From: Pseudomonas sp. SJZ074
Lineage (GTDB): Bacteria > Pseudomonadota > Gammaproteobacteria > Pseudomonadales > Pseudomonadaceae
Assembly (NCBI RefSeq): GCF_007828215.1
Contig: NZ_VIUE01000003.1
Coordinates: 1 to 64,000, forward strand
Length of the DNA stretch: 64,000 nt
Direction: 5' to 3'
The notes below the pieces were generated by a model. The model saw only the letters and a list, made by a program, of their open reading frames with translations, was not told the origin of the DNA and searched no databases. A program made the position numbers and the translations under genes. Positions 55,492 to 64,000 of this stretch are shown one piece after another; positions within the stretch are counted from its first letter, which is position 1; each line of letters opens with the position of its first letter.

Positions 55492-55808
55492 CGATGATGA
55501 CCGAGACTTTAGTGAGTGGAATAACACCCGTGAGCGACAACGTGAATTTGAAACAGCACCTCAATACGCCAAGCGAAGAGGGTCAGACCCTTCGCGGGAG
55601 TGTCGAGAAGGCGCTGCACAATTATTTCGCCCACCTTGAGGGCGCTGCCGTCACGGATGTGTACAACCTGGTGCTTTCCGAAGTCGAGGCGCCACTGCTC
55701 GAAAGCGTGATGAACTACGTCAAGGGCAACCAGACCAAGGCCAGTGAGATGCTGGGCCTAAACCGCGGCACCCTGCGCAAGAAACTCAAGCAGTACGATC
55801 TGCTGTAA
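55488..55808 (+). CDS. fis: DNA-binding protein Fis
   Basis: A 106-residue Fis protein. The C-terminal helix-turn-helix ([20 protein letters not shown] then [13 protein letters not shown]) and the dimer helices ([19 protein letters not shown]) are fully conserved. It bends DNA and regulates rRNA, growth-phase and virulence genes. Start ATG 55488 overlaps the dusB stop; ATGs at 55494 and 55497 are alternatives. A terminator follows 18 bases later. Confidence 0.94.
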   Translation: MTMMTETLVSGITPVSDNVNLKQHLNTPSEEGQTLRGSVEKALHNYFAHLEGAAVTDVYNLVLSEVEAPLLESVMNYVKGNQTKASEMLGLNRGTLRKKLKQYDLL

Positions 55809-55825
55809 GCATTCAATCAAACCAG

Positions 55826-55860
55826 AAAGGCGCCCGCATAAAAAACGGTCGCCTTTTTTG
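55826..55860 (+). terminator. Rho-independent terminator after fis
   Basis: AAAGGCG … CGCCTTTTTT (arms 55826-55832 and 55850-55856) with a T tract. The loop is long (17 bases) and A-rich. Confidence 0.75.
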
Positions 55861-55891
55861 CTGACTTCCCTTGCTTTTGATGGAAATTGAA

Positions 55892-57499
55892 ATGACCGAC
55901 CAGACCACCCGCCAGCCGATCCGCCGCGCCTTGATCAGCGTCTCCGACAAGACCGGGATCCTCGAATTCGCCCGCGAGCTGCAACAGCTGGGCGTCGAGA
56001 TCCTCTCCACCGGCGGGACCTTCAAGCTGCTGCAGGACAATGGTGTCGCCGCAGTGGAAGTCGCGGACTACACCGGTTTTGCGGAAATGATGGACGGTCG
56101 GGTCAAGACCCTGCATCCGAAGATTCATGGTGGGATCCTGGGTCGTCGTGGCATCGACGACGCCATCATGAACGAACATGGCATCAAGCCGATCGACCTG
56201 GTGGCGGTCAACCTCTACCCGTTCGAAGCCACCATCAGCAAGCCGGGCTGCGACCTGCCGACCGCCATCGAGAACATCGACATCGGCGGCCCGACCATGG
56301 TCCGCTCGGCGGCCAAGAACCACAAGGACGTCGCCATCGTGGTCAACGCCAGCGACTACGCCGGCGTGCTGGAGAACCTCAAGGCCGGCGGACTGACCTA
56401 CGCTCAGCGTTTCGACCTGATGCTCAAGGCCTTCGAACACACCGCTGCCTACGACGGCATGATCGCCAACTACATGGGCACCGTGAACCAGGCCGCTGAA
56501 ACCCTGTCGACCGAAGGTCGCAGCGAATTCCCGCGCACCTTCAACACCCAGTTCATCAAGGCCCAGGAAATGCGCTACGGCGAGAACCCGCACCAGAGCG
56601 CGGCGTTCTACGTGGAAGCCAAGCCTGCCGAAGTCGGCATCGCCACCGCGACCCAGTTGCAAGGCAAGGAACTGTCGTTCAACAACGTGGCCGACACCGA
56701 CGCCGCGCTCGAATGCGTGAAAAGCTTCGTCAAGCCGGCCTGCGTGATCGTCAAGCACGCCAACCCATGCGGCGTGGCCGTGAGCCCGGATGCCGAGGGC
56801 GGTATCCGCCAGGCCTACGAACTGGCCTACGCCACCGACACCGAATCGGCCTTCGGCGGCATCATCGCCTTCAACCGCGAATTGGACGCCGAGACCGCCA
56901 AGGCTATCGTCGAGCGCCAGTTCGTCGAAGTGATCATCGCCCCTTCCGTCAGTGAAGAAGCCCGCGCCATCGTGGCCGCCAAGGCCAACGTGCGCCTGCT
57001 GGCCTGCGGCCAATGGTCGGCCGACCGTGCACCGGCCTGGGACTACAAGCGCGTCAATGGCGGCCTGCTGGTCCAGAGCCGTGACATCGGCATGATCGGC
57101 AGCGACGACCTGAAAGTGGTGACCCAGCGCGCCCCGAGCGAGCAGGAAATCCATGATCTGATCTTCGCCTGGAAAGTCGCCAAATACGTCAAGTCCAACG
57201 CCATCGTCTATGCCAAGAACCGCCAGACCATCGGCGTCGGCGCCGGCCAGATGAGCCGCGTGAACTCGGCCCGCATCGCCGCCATCAAGGCCGAACACGC
57301 CGGTTTGCAGGTCCAGGGGGCGGTCATGGCCTCCGATGCGTTCTTCCCGTTCCGTGACGGCATCGACAATGCGGCCAAGGTGGGGATTACCGCTGTGATC
57401 CAGCCGGGTGGCTCGATGCGTGACGCTGAAGTGATCGCTGCGGCTGATGAAGCCGGCATCGCCATGGTATTTACTGGCATGCGCCACTTCCGTCACTGA
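55892..57499 (+). CDS. purH: Bifunctional AICAR transformylase/IMP cyclohydrolase
   Basis: A 535-residue PurH. The N-terminal IMP cyclohydrolase domain ([36 protein letters not shown]) and the C-terminal AICAR transformylase ([26 protein letters not shown] with the catalytic Lys-His; [21 protein letters not shown]) are complete. It does the last two steps of IMP synthesis. ATG 55892 has TGGA upstream and gives the usual 535 residues; ATG 55880 is in frame but less likely. Confidence 0.95.
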   Translation: MTDQTTRQPIRRALISVSDKTGILEFARELQQLGVEILSTGGTFKLLQDNGVAAVEVADYTGFAEMMDGRVKTLHPKIHGGILGRRGIDDAIMNEHGIKPIDLVAVNLYPFEATISKPGCDLPTAIENIDIGGPTMVRSAAKNHKDVAIVVNASDYAGVLENLKAGGLTYAQRFDLMLKAFEHTAAYDGMIANYMGTVNQAAETLSTEGRSEFPRTFNTQFIKAQEMRYGENPHQSAAFYVEAKPAEVGIATATQLQGKELSFNNVADTDAALECVKSFVKPACVIVKHANPCGVAVSPDAEGGIRQAYELAYATDTESAFGGIIAFNRELDAETAKAIVERQFVEVIIAPSVSEEARAIVAAKANVRLLACGQWSADRAPAWDYKRVNGGLLVQSRDIGMIGSDDLKVVTQRAPSEQEIHDLIFAWKVAKYVKSNAIVYAKNRQTIGVGAGQMSRVNSARIAAIKAEHAGLQVQGAVMASDAFFPFRDGIDNAAKVGITAVIQPGGSMRDAEVIAAADEAGIAMVFTGMRHFRH

Positions 57500-57506
57500 G
57501 TGGCGG

Positions 57507-57654
57507 TAGCTACAAGCCTCAAGCTGCAAGCGGCAAGAAAAGAGCAGGCAGATGTCGATCTTTTTACCGGTGCAGCCTTACTAATTCAAAGCCAAGAGCT
57601 GCAAACAAGAGTCACACGTATTAGCTCTTACTTGCAGCTTGTAGCTTGCAGCTT
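57507..57654. repeat. Inverted repeat pair (family C), AAGCTGCAAG type
   Basis: GCTACAAGCCTCAAGCTGCA (57509 on) and TTGCAGCTTGTAGCTTGCAG (57632 on) are largely complementary and lie about 100 bases apart. They fill the gap between purH and purD. This is a third repeat type, unrelated to families A and B. Confidence 0.7.
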
Positions 57655-57672
57655 CTCCGAAGGAGTCTTTCT

Positions 57673-58968
57673 TTGAATGTTTTGATCATTGGCAGCGGCG
57701 GCCGTGAACATGCCCTGGCCTGGAAAGTGGCCCAGGATCCGCGTGTGCAGAAGGTCTTCGTGGCGCCGGGCAATGCCGGTACTGCCATCGAAGCCAAGTG
57801 CGAGAACGTCGCGATCGACGTGCTGGCCCTGGATAAACTGGCCGATTTCGCCGAAAAGAACGTCTCGCTGACCATCGTCGGCCCGGAAGTGCCGCTGGTC
57901 GCCGGCGTCGTCGACCTGTTCCGCTCCCGTGGCCTGGACTGCTTTGGTCCGACCGCCGGTGCCGCACAGCTGGAAGGCTCCAAAGCCTTCACCAAGGATT
58001 TCCTGGCCCGGCACAAGATTCCGACCGCTGACTACCAGAACTTCACCGAAATCGAGCCGGCCCTGGCCTACCTGCGGGAGAAAGGCGCTCCGATCGTGAT
58101 CAAGGCCGATGGCCTGGCCGCCGGTAAAGGCGTGATCGTGGCCATGACCCTGGCCGAGGCCGAAGACGCCGTGCGCGACATGCTCGCTGGCAATGCCTTC
58201 GGTGACGCCGGTTCCCGGGTGGTGATCGAAGAGTTCCTCGACGGCGAGGAAGCCAGCTTCATCGTCATGGTCGACGGCAAGAACGTCCTGCCAATGGCCA
58301 CCAGCCAGGACCACAAGCGCGTCGGCGACGGCGACAGTGGCCCGAACACCGGCGGCATGGGCGCCTATTCCCCGGCTCCGGTCGTCACGGCCGAGGTGCA
58401 CCAGCGCGTCATGGACCAGGTGATCTGGCCGACCGTGCGCGGGATGGCCGAGGAAGGCAACGTCTACACGGGTTTCCTCTATGCTGGTCTGATGATCGAC
58501 AAGGCTGGTAACCCAAAAGTCATCGAATTCAACTGCCGTTTCGGCGATCCTGAGACCCAGCCGGTGATGCTGCGCCTGCAATCGAGCCTGGTACTGCTGG
58601 TCGAAGCCGCACTGGCTCAGGCGCTGGACAAGGTCGAAGCCCAGTGGGACCCGCGCCCGAGCGTGGGTGTCGTCCTGGCAGCCGGCGGCTATCCGGGCGA
58701 CTACGCCAAGGGCAGCGCGATCCATGGCCTGGAAGCCGCAGCCCAGCTGGAAGGCAAGGTATTCCACGCCGGGACCGCGCTGAAGGATGGCCAGGTCGTC
58801 ACCGCCGGCGGTCGCGTATTGTGCGCTACCGCCATGGGCACCAGTGTCGACGCCGCCCAGCAGCAGGCCTACAAGCTTGCGGCCGAGATCGATTGGGCAG
58901 GTTGCTTCTACCGTAAGGACATCGGCTATCGTGCCATTGCCCGCGAGCGTGGCGAAAATCTGCAATAA
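57673..58968 (+). CDS. purD: Phosphoribosylamine--glycine ligase
   Basis: A 431-residue ATP-grasp ligase. It begins NVLIIGSGGREHALAWK, with VGPEVPLVAGVVD, IVIKADGLAAGKGV, TGGMGAYSP, FNCRFGDPETQPVM and a C-terminal VLAAGGYPG segment, all typical of PurD. It makes GAR from phosphoribosylamine and glycine. The start is TTG 57673: AGGAG lies 8 bases upstream, and the alternative upstream codon falls within the repeat. purH-purD order is usual. Confidence 0.94.
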   Translation: MNVLIIGSGGREHALAWKVAQDPRVQKVFVAPGNAGTAIEAKCENVAIDVLALDKLADFAEKNVSLTIVGPEVPLVAGVVDLFRSRGLDCFGPTAGAAQLEGSKAFTKDFLARHKIPTADYQNFTEIEPALAYLREKGAPIVIKADGLAAGKGVIVAMTLAEAEDAVRDMLAGNAFGDAGSRVVIEEFLDGEEASFIVMVDGKNVLPMATSQDHKRVGDGDSGPNTGGMGAYSPAPVVTAEVHQRVMDQVIWPTVRGMAEEGNVYTGFLYAGLMIDKAGNPKVIEFNCRFGDPETQPVMLRLQSSLVLLVEAALAQALDKVEAQWDPRPSVGVVLAAGGYPGDYAKGSAIHGLEAAAQLEGKVFHAGTALKDGQVVTAGGRVLCATAMGTSVDAAQQQAYKLAAEIDWAGCFYRKDIGYRAIARERGENLQ

Positions 58969-59067
58969 CCCGGCCTTTCAGCCAGGCAGGGCTTCGTGGC
59001 CCTTGCCTGTCTGTCAGGGCGCCGCGCATAGTTATAATCTGGCATCAACCTACGAAGGGATTTCGCC

Positions 59068-61839
59068 GTGCGCTGGCTCAGGATCGCCATAGGCTTTATC
59101 GTCACCCTGCTGACGCTGCTCATGCTCCCGGCCCAAGCCGCGCCAGGCAGTGGCTGGGCGGTATTGCTCGACGAACAGGGCGACCTGAAGCTGAGCGACA
59201 TCCGTTCCGCCCGTTACACCAATCAATTCAGCCCCATCGACCTCGACCGTCTCCAGGCCGCCGAGCCCGATGGAGCACTGTGGCTGCGCTTCCGACTGGC
59301 TCCCGACAAGCATGAACAGATCCTGCGCATCTTCGCGCCCGACCTGTCGCGCCTGAACCTCTATGTGCTGGACGGCGAGGCCCTGGTCGACCAGCAGGTC
59401 ACCGGCAATGCCCTGCCCCGCAGCGAACATTCGGTGCCGAGCAGCGATTTCATGCTGGCCCTGCCCCGCAGCGACAAACCGCTGGACGTCTACCTGCGCT
59501 TGGCATCCCGGCACGAACTGCGCCCGTACATCACCCTGCAGCCGGCAATCATGGCGGCGGCGGATCAGAACCAGACCCTGATCTATGGCTTGCTGTTCGG
59601 CTGCATCGCCATGCTGATCCTGCACAACCTCACCCGCTACGCCTACACCCGCTCACGCAGTTGCCTGTGGCTGGCGGCTTGCGAGGGGCTGCTGATGCTG
59701 AGCCTGGCCCTGTTGCTGAACCTGGCGGGGGGCTGGCTGCCCGACTGGCCGGCGGTGCAGACACCGGGCGCCTACCTGGCCCTGTTGCTGACCGCGCCTT
59801 GCGGCCTGATGTTCGCCTACCGTTTCTTTGCGCCCCTGGGACCGCATCCGCTGAACCGACTGCTGCTGGGGGACATCGTCTTCATCATGCTGTGCAGTCT
59901 GTTGCTGTTGTTCGTCAACACCTTGCCGCTCAATATCATGACCTATGCGCTGGTGGCCCTGGCCGGCCTGAGCATGCTGTTCGTCAGCGCCTGGCACTGG
60001 CAGAAGGGGTATCGCCCGGCACGGCTGTTTGTCGCGGCCATGGTGGTTTTCAACCTGGGCACGCTGATCATCCTGCCGGCCCTGCAAGGCCTCACGGAGG
60101 TCGCTCCCCAAGGCCTGATTGTCACATTGCTGGTATTCATCTGCATCAGCGGCCTGTTGATGAGTGTCGCCTTGGGCGAACGCCAGCGCTCTATCAACGA
60201 GAGCCGTTTCAGCATCAGTCGCGACCTCGCCGCGAGCAATGCCGAGATCAACGCCAAGGCGGAATTCCTGGCCAAGATCAGCCATGAGATCCGTACTCCG
60301 ATGAACGGCGTGCTGGGCATGACCGAACTGCTGCTGGGCACGCCGCTGTCGGTCAAGCAGCGCGACTATGTGCAGACCATCCACAGCGCCGGCAACGAGT
60401 TGCTGACGCTGATCAATGAGATCCTCGACATTTCCCGGCTCGAATCCGGCCAGATCGAACTGGACGATGTGCAGTTCGATCTCAATGCGTTGATCGAGGA
60501 TTGCCTGAGCATCTTCCGCGCCAAGGCCGAGCAGCAGAATGTCGAACTGATCAGCTTCATCCAGCCTCAGGTACCAAGGGTGATCAGCGGTGATCCGACG
60601 AGGCTGCGCCAAGCGTTACTGAGCCTGCTGGAAAACGCCTTGAAAAAGACCGACGAGGGCGAGGTACTGATCGTCGTCGCCCTCGACGAGCGCAGCAGCG
60701 AACCGCGCCTGCGCATCGCCGTGCAGGACAGCGGATTGCCCATGGACGCCGAAGAGCGCGACACGCTCATGCACGCGGAACTGCACAGCAAGAATTTCCT
60801 GTCGGCCACACGCCTGGGCGGCAACCTGGGCCTGGTCATCGCCCGCCAATTGATCATGCTGATGCACGGCGAGTTCGGCATCAAGAGCGGAAGCAACCAG
60901 GGCAGCACCTTGTGGCTGACCCTGCCGCTGGACCCGGATCGCCTGGAGCATCCGACCTCCGATCTCGACAGTCCGCTGCAAGGCGCCCGGGTACTGGTGG
61001 TCGACGACAACGAGACCTGTCGCAAGGTGCTGGTGCAACAATGCAGCGCCTGGGGCTTGAATGTCAGCGCGGTGCCATCGGGCAAGGAAGCCCTGGCGCT
61101 GCTACGCACCAAGGCTCACCTGCGGGATTATTTCGACGTGGTGCTGCTGGACCAGAACATGCCCGGCATGACCGGCATGCAACTGGCGGCCAAGATCAAG
61201 GAAGACCCGAGCCTGAACCACGACATCCTGTTGATCATGCTCACCGGCATCAGTAATGCACCGAGCAAGATCGTGGCGCGCAACAGCGGCGTCAAGCGCA
61301 TCCTCGCCAAACCGGTGGCCGGCTATACCCTCAAGACCACCCTCGCGGACGAACTGAACCAGCGCAACAGAGGCCATGCCCCCAATATTCCATTGAATGC
61401 CGGTCCCGCCGCACCGGTGAAAGTTCCCAGTGACTTCCGCATCCTGGTGGCTGAAGACAACAGCATTTCCACCAAGGTCATCCGCGGCATGCTCGGCAAG
61501 CTCAACCTGCAACCCGACACCGCCAGTAACGGCGAGGAAGCCCTCAAGGCCATGAAGGAACGGCGTTACGACCTGGTCCTGATGGATTGTGAAATGCCCA
61601 TTCTCGATGGGTTTTCCGCCACCCAGCAGCTGCGAGCCTGGGAAATGGGCAACCAGCGGACCCGTACGCCCATCGTAGCGCTCACCGCCCACATCCTGGC
61701 CGAGCACAAGGAGCGGGCCCGTCAGGCCGGGATGGACGGCCACATGGCCAAACCGGTGGAGTTGTCGCAACTGCGCGAGCTGATCGAGCATTGGGTGGCG
61801 CAACGCGAACAACAGAACCGCACGGCGCAAACGTCCTGA
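59068..61839 (+). CDS. retS: Hybrid sensor kinase RetS
   Basis: A 923-residue hybrid sensor. A signal peptide and 7TMR-DISMED2 periplasmic domain (about 25-170) lead to seven transmembrane helices (about 178-380). A HisKA region with H-box AKISHEIRTPMNGVLGMTE, a degenerate ATP domain (DSGLPMDAEE; GGNLGLVIARQL) and two receiver domains follow (VLLDQNMPG; VLMDCEMPILDG). RetS inhibits GacS and so controls the switch between acute and biofilm behaviour, including T6SS in P. aeruginosa. The start is GTG 59068, with AAGGGA 7 bases upstream. Position after purHD is conserved. Confidence 0.92.
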   Translation: MRWLRIAIGFIVTLLTLLMLPAQAAPGSGWAVLLDEQGDLKLSDIRSARYTNQFSPIDLDRLQAAEPDGALWLRFRLAPDKHEQILRIFAPDLSRLNLYVLDGEALVDQQVTGNALPRSEHSVPSSDFMLALPRSDKPLDVYLRLASRHELRPYITLQPAIMAAADQNQTLIYGLLFGCIAMLILHNLTRYAYTRSRSCLWLAACEGLLMLSLALLLNLAGGWLPDWPAVQTPGAYLALLLTAPCGLMFAYRFFAPLGPHPLNRLLLGDIVFIMLCSLLLLFVNTLPLNIMTYALVALAGLSMLFVSAWHWQKGYRPARLFVAAMVVFNLGTLIILPALQGLTEVAPQGLIVTLLVFICISGLLMSVALGERQRSINESRFSISRDLAASNAEINAKAEFLAKISHEIRTPMNGVLGMTELLLGTPLSVKQRDYVQTIHSAGNELLTLINEILDISRLESGQIELDDVQFDLNALIEDCLSIFRAKAEQQNVELISFIQPQVPRVISGDPTRLRQALLSLLENALKKTDEGEVLIVVALDERSSEPRLRIAVQDSGLPMDAEERDTLMHAELHSKNFLSATRLGGNLGLVIARQLIMLMHGEFGIKSGSNQGSTLWLTLPLDPDRLEHPTSDLDSPLQGARVLVVDDNETCRKVLVQQCSAWGLNVSAVPSGKEALALLRTKAHLRDYFDVVLLDQNMPGMTGMQLAAKIKEDPSLNHDILLIMLTGISNAPSKIVARNSGVKRILAKPVAGYTLKTTLADELNQRNRGHAPNIPLNAGPAAPVKVPSDFRILVAEDNSISTKVIRGMLGKLNLQPDTASNGEEALKAMKERRYDLVLMDCEMPILDGFSATQQLRAWEMGNQRTRTPIVALTAHILAEHKERARQAGMDGHMAKPVELSQLRELIEHWVAQREQQNRTAQTS

Positions 61840-61901
61840 GCCGACAGACGTCACTCTGCCTGATAGACTTCCGTCCTCTTCTTCCGCCCTGAGCCCCGAC
61901 C

Positions 61902-62498
61902 ATGCTCCATGTGCTGTTCAGCGTTTACCTGAAGATGCTGGTGCTCTACAGCCCCTTCTTCGTTTTGTCGTGTTTTATCGGCCTGACCCGCGGCTATTCG
62001 CGCAAGGAGCAGCGACGCCTGGCCTGGAAGGTCGCCATCGCGACGCTGGTCTCCAGCGTCTTGCTGTATTTGTTCGGGCGGGTGATTTTCAGTGTATTCG
62101 GCATCACCGTGGATGCGTTCCGTATCGGCGCCGGCAGCGTGCTGTTCATTTCGGCGCTGGGCATGGCCCAAGGCAAGTCGGCGGTACAGACCGACAGTGT
62201 CCAGCAGGACGTGACCATCGTCCCGCTGACCATTCCGTTGACCGTTGGCCCCGGTACCATCGGCGCGCTGCTGGTGATGGGCGTGAGTCAGCCGCACTGG
62301 GACGACAAACTCATGGCCATCATCAGCATCGCCCTGGCCAGCTTCACCGTCGGCGTCGTGCTCTACCTGTCCAGCCGTATCGAACGGATTCTGGGTGACC
62401 AGGGCTTGCAAATCGTCAGCCGCCTGATGGGGTTATTCGTCTGTGCATTGGCAGCACAGATCATCTTCACCGGCGTAAAAGGCTACCTGGCGCCATAG
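61902..62498 (+). CDS. MarC family integral membrane protein
   Basis: A 198-residue protein with six transmembrane helices. MarC motifs are present: YSPFFVLSCFIGLTRGYSRKEQRR in part, RIGAGSVLFISALGM, VPLTIPLTVGPGTIG and the C-terminal SRLMGLFVCALAAQIIFTGV. Despite the name, the family has no proven role in multidrug resistance. It follows retS by 62 bases and is convergent with the next gene. Confidence 0.88.
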   Translation: MLHVLFSVYLKMLVLYSPFFVLSCFIGLTRGYSRKEQRRLAWKVAIATLVSSVLLYLFGRVIFSVFGITVDAFRIGAGSVLFISALGMAQGKSAVQTDSVQQDVTIVPLTIPLTVGPGTIGALLVMGVSQPHWDDKLMAIISIALASFTVGVVLYLSSRIERILGDQGLQIVSRLMGLFVCALAAQIIFTGVKGYLAP

Positions 62499-62509
62499 CC
62501 CCCTGCCCG

Positions 62510-63328
62510 TCAGCCTTGCTTGCGGCGGTTGAATCGTTTTCGCAGCACTTCCCTGCGATGTTCCCCCAGGTACTCCTCGATGTCCGACCTGAACTCCTCG
62601 TAACGAGCCGGGTTGAACGTTACGAAGGATTTACCGCGAAAGATTTCCCGCGCCGACGATTGCCAGTTCACGAAAAGCACACCGCCGTTATTCGACGTTC
62701 CGGTCTGCCTGATCGAGGCGGACGAGGCGATCAGGATACCGTTGGCCAACTGCTCGCAGGGAATGACAGAGAGGCGAGCACCCTCGGGGGTCTTGACCTG
62801 GCTGTTGTACAGATTGAGGGTTTGCTTATCCTGCTTCAGCCCGTCGATCGTGGTATTCACCACGGTACCGAGCACCGACGCTGCCGGGACACTGGCCTTC
62901 ACCCCATCGATGATCCCCTTGACGATATCGCTGATCACGAAGTCCATGTCCACGCGCTGGGAACTCTCGGAGTAGCGGGTATAGCCATCATCGGCAACGA
63001 AACAGCCGAGGTCATGCAGGCATCGGATAAACGCGTCATACCACGCCAGGGTGTTCTTGCCGCCCGGCACTTCGAAATTGGCCTCCATGATGGCCATGGT
63101 CATCAGGTTCTCCATGATCGCCATGTTGGTGAGCGACATGTTGGCGCCGTAGCCAACCAGCGCGTTACCCAACATCAGCGCGTCCAGGTCCTTGGTCGGG
63201 CTGTCCTGCAACGCTGCTGCTCGACGCACACGCCGGCCGGCAGAGACCAGTGCCTTGCGCCTGTTGATGCGTGCGCCGATCAGTTCAATACTCTGCTCAA
63301 TACTTACTGCACTTTCAAACTGTTCCAT
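62510..63328 (-). CDS. Conserved hypothetical protein, paralog of the divergent neighbour
   Basis: A 272-residue protein with no signal peptide or membrane helix. A helical N-terminal part (INRRKALVSAGRRVRRAAAL) is followed by WYDAFIRCLHDLGCFVADDG, then TTIDGLKQDKQTLNLYNSQ and RLSVIPCEQLANGILIASSA. The C-terminus is charged (EYLGEHRREVLRKRFNRRKQ). The same block order appears in the divergent 63543 product, so the two are paralogs. Function not recognised. The ribosome-binding site is weak (AAGGAAGT before ATG 63328). Confidence 0.75.
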   Translation of the reverse strand: MEQFESAVSIEQSIELIGARINRRKALVSAGRRVRRAAALQDSPTKDLDALMLGNALVGYGANMSLTNMAIMENLMTMAIMEANFEVPGGKNTLAWYDAFIRCLHDLGCFVADDGYTRYSESSQRVDMDFVISDIVKGIIDGVKASVPAASVLGTVVNTTIDGLKQDKQTLNLYNSQVKTPEGARLSVIPCEQLANGILIASSASIRQTGTSNNGGVLFVNWQSSAREIFRGKSFVTFNPARYEEFRSDIEEYLGEHRREVLRKRFNRRKQG

Positions 63329-63542
63329 ATAACTTCCTTGGTTATGTAATGACCGCTCCTGCGGACAAACAACAATCTAATTTACCCTTCAGGCAAACCG
63401 CAACTTTCGGCCCATTACAGCGTATGTAGTTTTTCTGCTTTCCCGTGCCAGCAAACATTCGGATTTAAATCAGTGCAGGCACTCACTTGAATACGCCGAC
63501 CATCGTTGTATTTATAAAAGACAACTTTGATGGAGATTCCCC

Positions 63543-64000
63543 ATGAACGATCAATCACTGACCGGCCTGGTCACGGGCCCTAACCTGCTTTCCTATATCG
63601 AGATGCTTTCCCTGCAGGATCACAACGACATCGCGGACTGCAATAGCATTGCCACTCGATCAGCCGACCTTGGCCATAACCGCTACACCGACTCTAAAAA
63701 CTGGTTCGAAGAGTATGTTCGCACCATGAATTTCCTCGGCTGGTCGCTGTATGACGACACCATCTTTACCCGCACCCAGCACCTTGTCTCGGGTTCGGTG
63801 GCAGACTTCCTGGTTCAGAGCGCCCACGCCATGAAGGACTCCCGGCAGGCGAACGCCATGATCGATACCCTCGATGCCTTGAAATCCGACCAGCCGGCAA
63901 CGCTGTCCTTCGACAGGGAAACCCGGCAAGGCGAAACGTTTCAAATCATCCCAGCCCGCTACGACTCACGGAACAACGTCCATCTTGCCCTCTACAAGCT
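63543..64000 (+). CDS. Conserved hypothetical protein, cut by the right edge
   Basis: An open frame from ATG 63543 with GGAG 7 bases upstream, and no stop before the edge (at least 152 residues). It has NLLSYIEMLSLQD, WFEEYVRTMNFLGWSLYDD, DTLDALKSDQPATLSFDRE and FQIIPARYDSRNNVHLALYK. These blocks line up with WYDAFIRCLHDLGCF…, TIDGLKQDKQTLNL… and LSVIPCEQLANGILIAS of the divergent gene. Function unknown. The 214-base gap between the two holds their promoters; no clear operator was seen. Confidence 0.78.
   Translation, partial: MNDQSLTGLVTGPNLLSYIEMLSLQDHNDIADCNSIATRSADLGHNRYTDSKNWFEEYVRTMNFLGWSLYDDTIFTRTQHLVSGSVADFLVQSAHAMKDSRQANAMIDTLDALKSDQPATLSFDRETRQGETFQIIPARYDSRNNVHLALYK

Noticed and set aside
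55817..57529. Minus-strand open frame of 570 codons antisense to purH
   Set aside because: PurH on the plus strand is complete and conserved; the antisense product is low-complexity.

Overview
The window looks like a Pseudomonas chromosome, most likely of the P. fluorescens group. The evidence is the GC-rich coding style, dense short intergenic REP-type palindromes, and gene blocks in the order known from Pseudomonas: bauC/bauA/bauR; cueR next to a RIO kinase and a thiolase/FabG pair; speA-SUI1-Nudix-DUF2333-gcbA-chemoreceptor; aroQ-accB-accC; prmA-DUF3426-dusB-fis-purH-purD-retS-marC. No phage, IS element, tRNA or CRISPR array was seen.

Layout. 1-330 holds two tandem rRNA-type promoters pointing left, off the edge. 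0.4-4.4 kb is a beta-alanine catabolic locus with its LysR regulator. 4.4-17.7 kb mixes regulators, purine salvage deaminases (8-oxoguanine and adenine deaminases), transporters and oxidoreductases. 17.8-21.4 kb is a copper-export regulon (copZ, a small secreted protein, copA, cueR), with a CueR-type promoter in front of both copZ and copA. 21.6-30.7 kb carries a RIO kinase, an AraC regulator, a bile-acid-type symporter, a thiolase/FabG/MaoC lipid module, two DUF4136 lipoproteins, cmoM and a MazG-like pyrophosphohydrolase. 31.1-32.8 kb is a tandem duplication of a DUF6124 gene together with a long, apparently structured leader. 34.2-36.3 kb is an orphan short VgrG with a DUF4123 adaptor. 36.7-45 kb is polyamine, Nudix, c-di-GMP and chemotaxis genes. 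45.6-62.5 kb is mostly housekeeping (aroQ, accBC, prmA, dusB-fis, purHD, retS, marC), interrupted by a 1317-residue DUF6543-type toxin at 47990-51943. The right end has two divergent, mutually related genes of unknown function, the second cut by the edge.

Most interesting signals. (1) The C-terminal domain of the large toxin matches the CheD glutamine-deamidase motif pattern, with Cys and His exactly 17 residues apart and the later GG...IG and strand motifs also present. (2) The two DUF6124 leaders keep the same set of base-paired elements through compensating changes, including a three-way mutually exclusive pairing (arm 1:arm 2 or arm 2:arm 3) and a hairpin kept at the same place although its sequence is unrelated. 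(3) The VgrG stops right after its OB-fold and lacks the usual needle. (4) The right-edge genes are a divergent pair of unrecognised paralogs.

Limits. All family names come from reading motifs by eye. Start codons were chosen from ribosome-binding sites. No similarity search or folding calculation was run.
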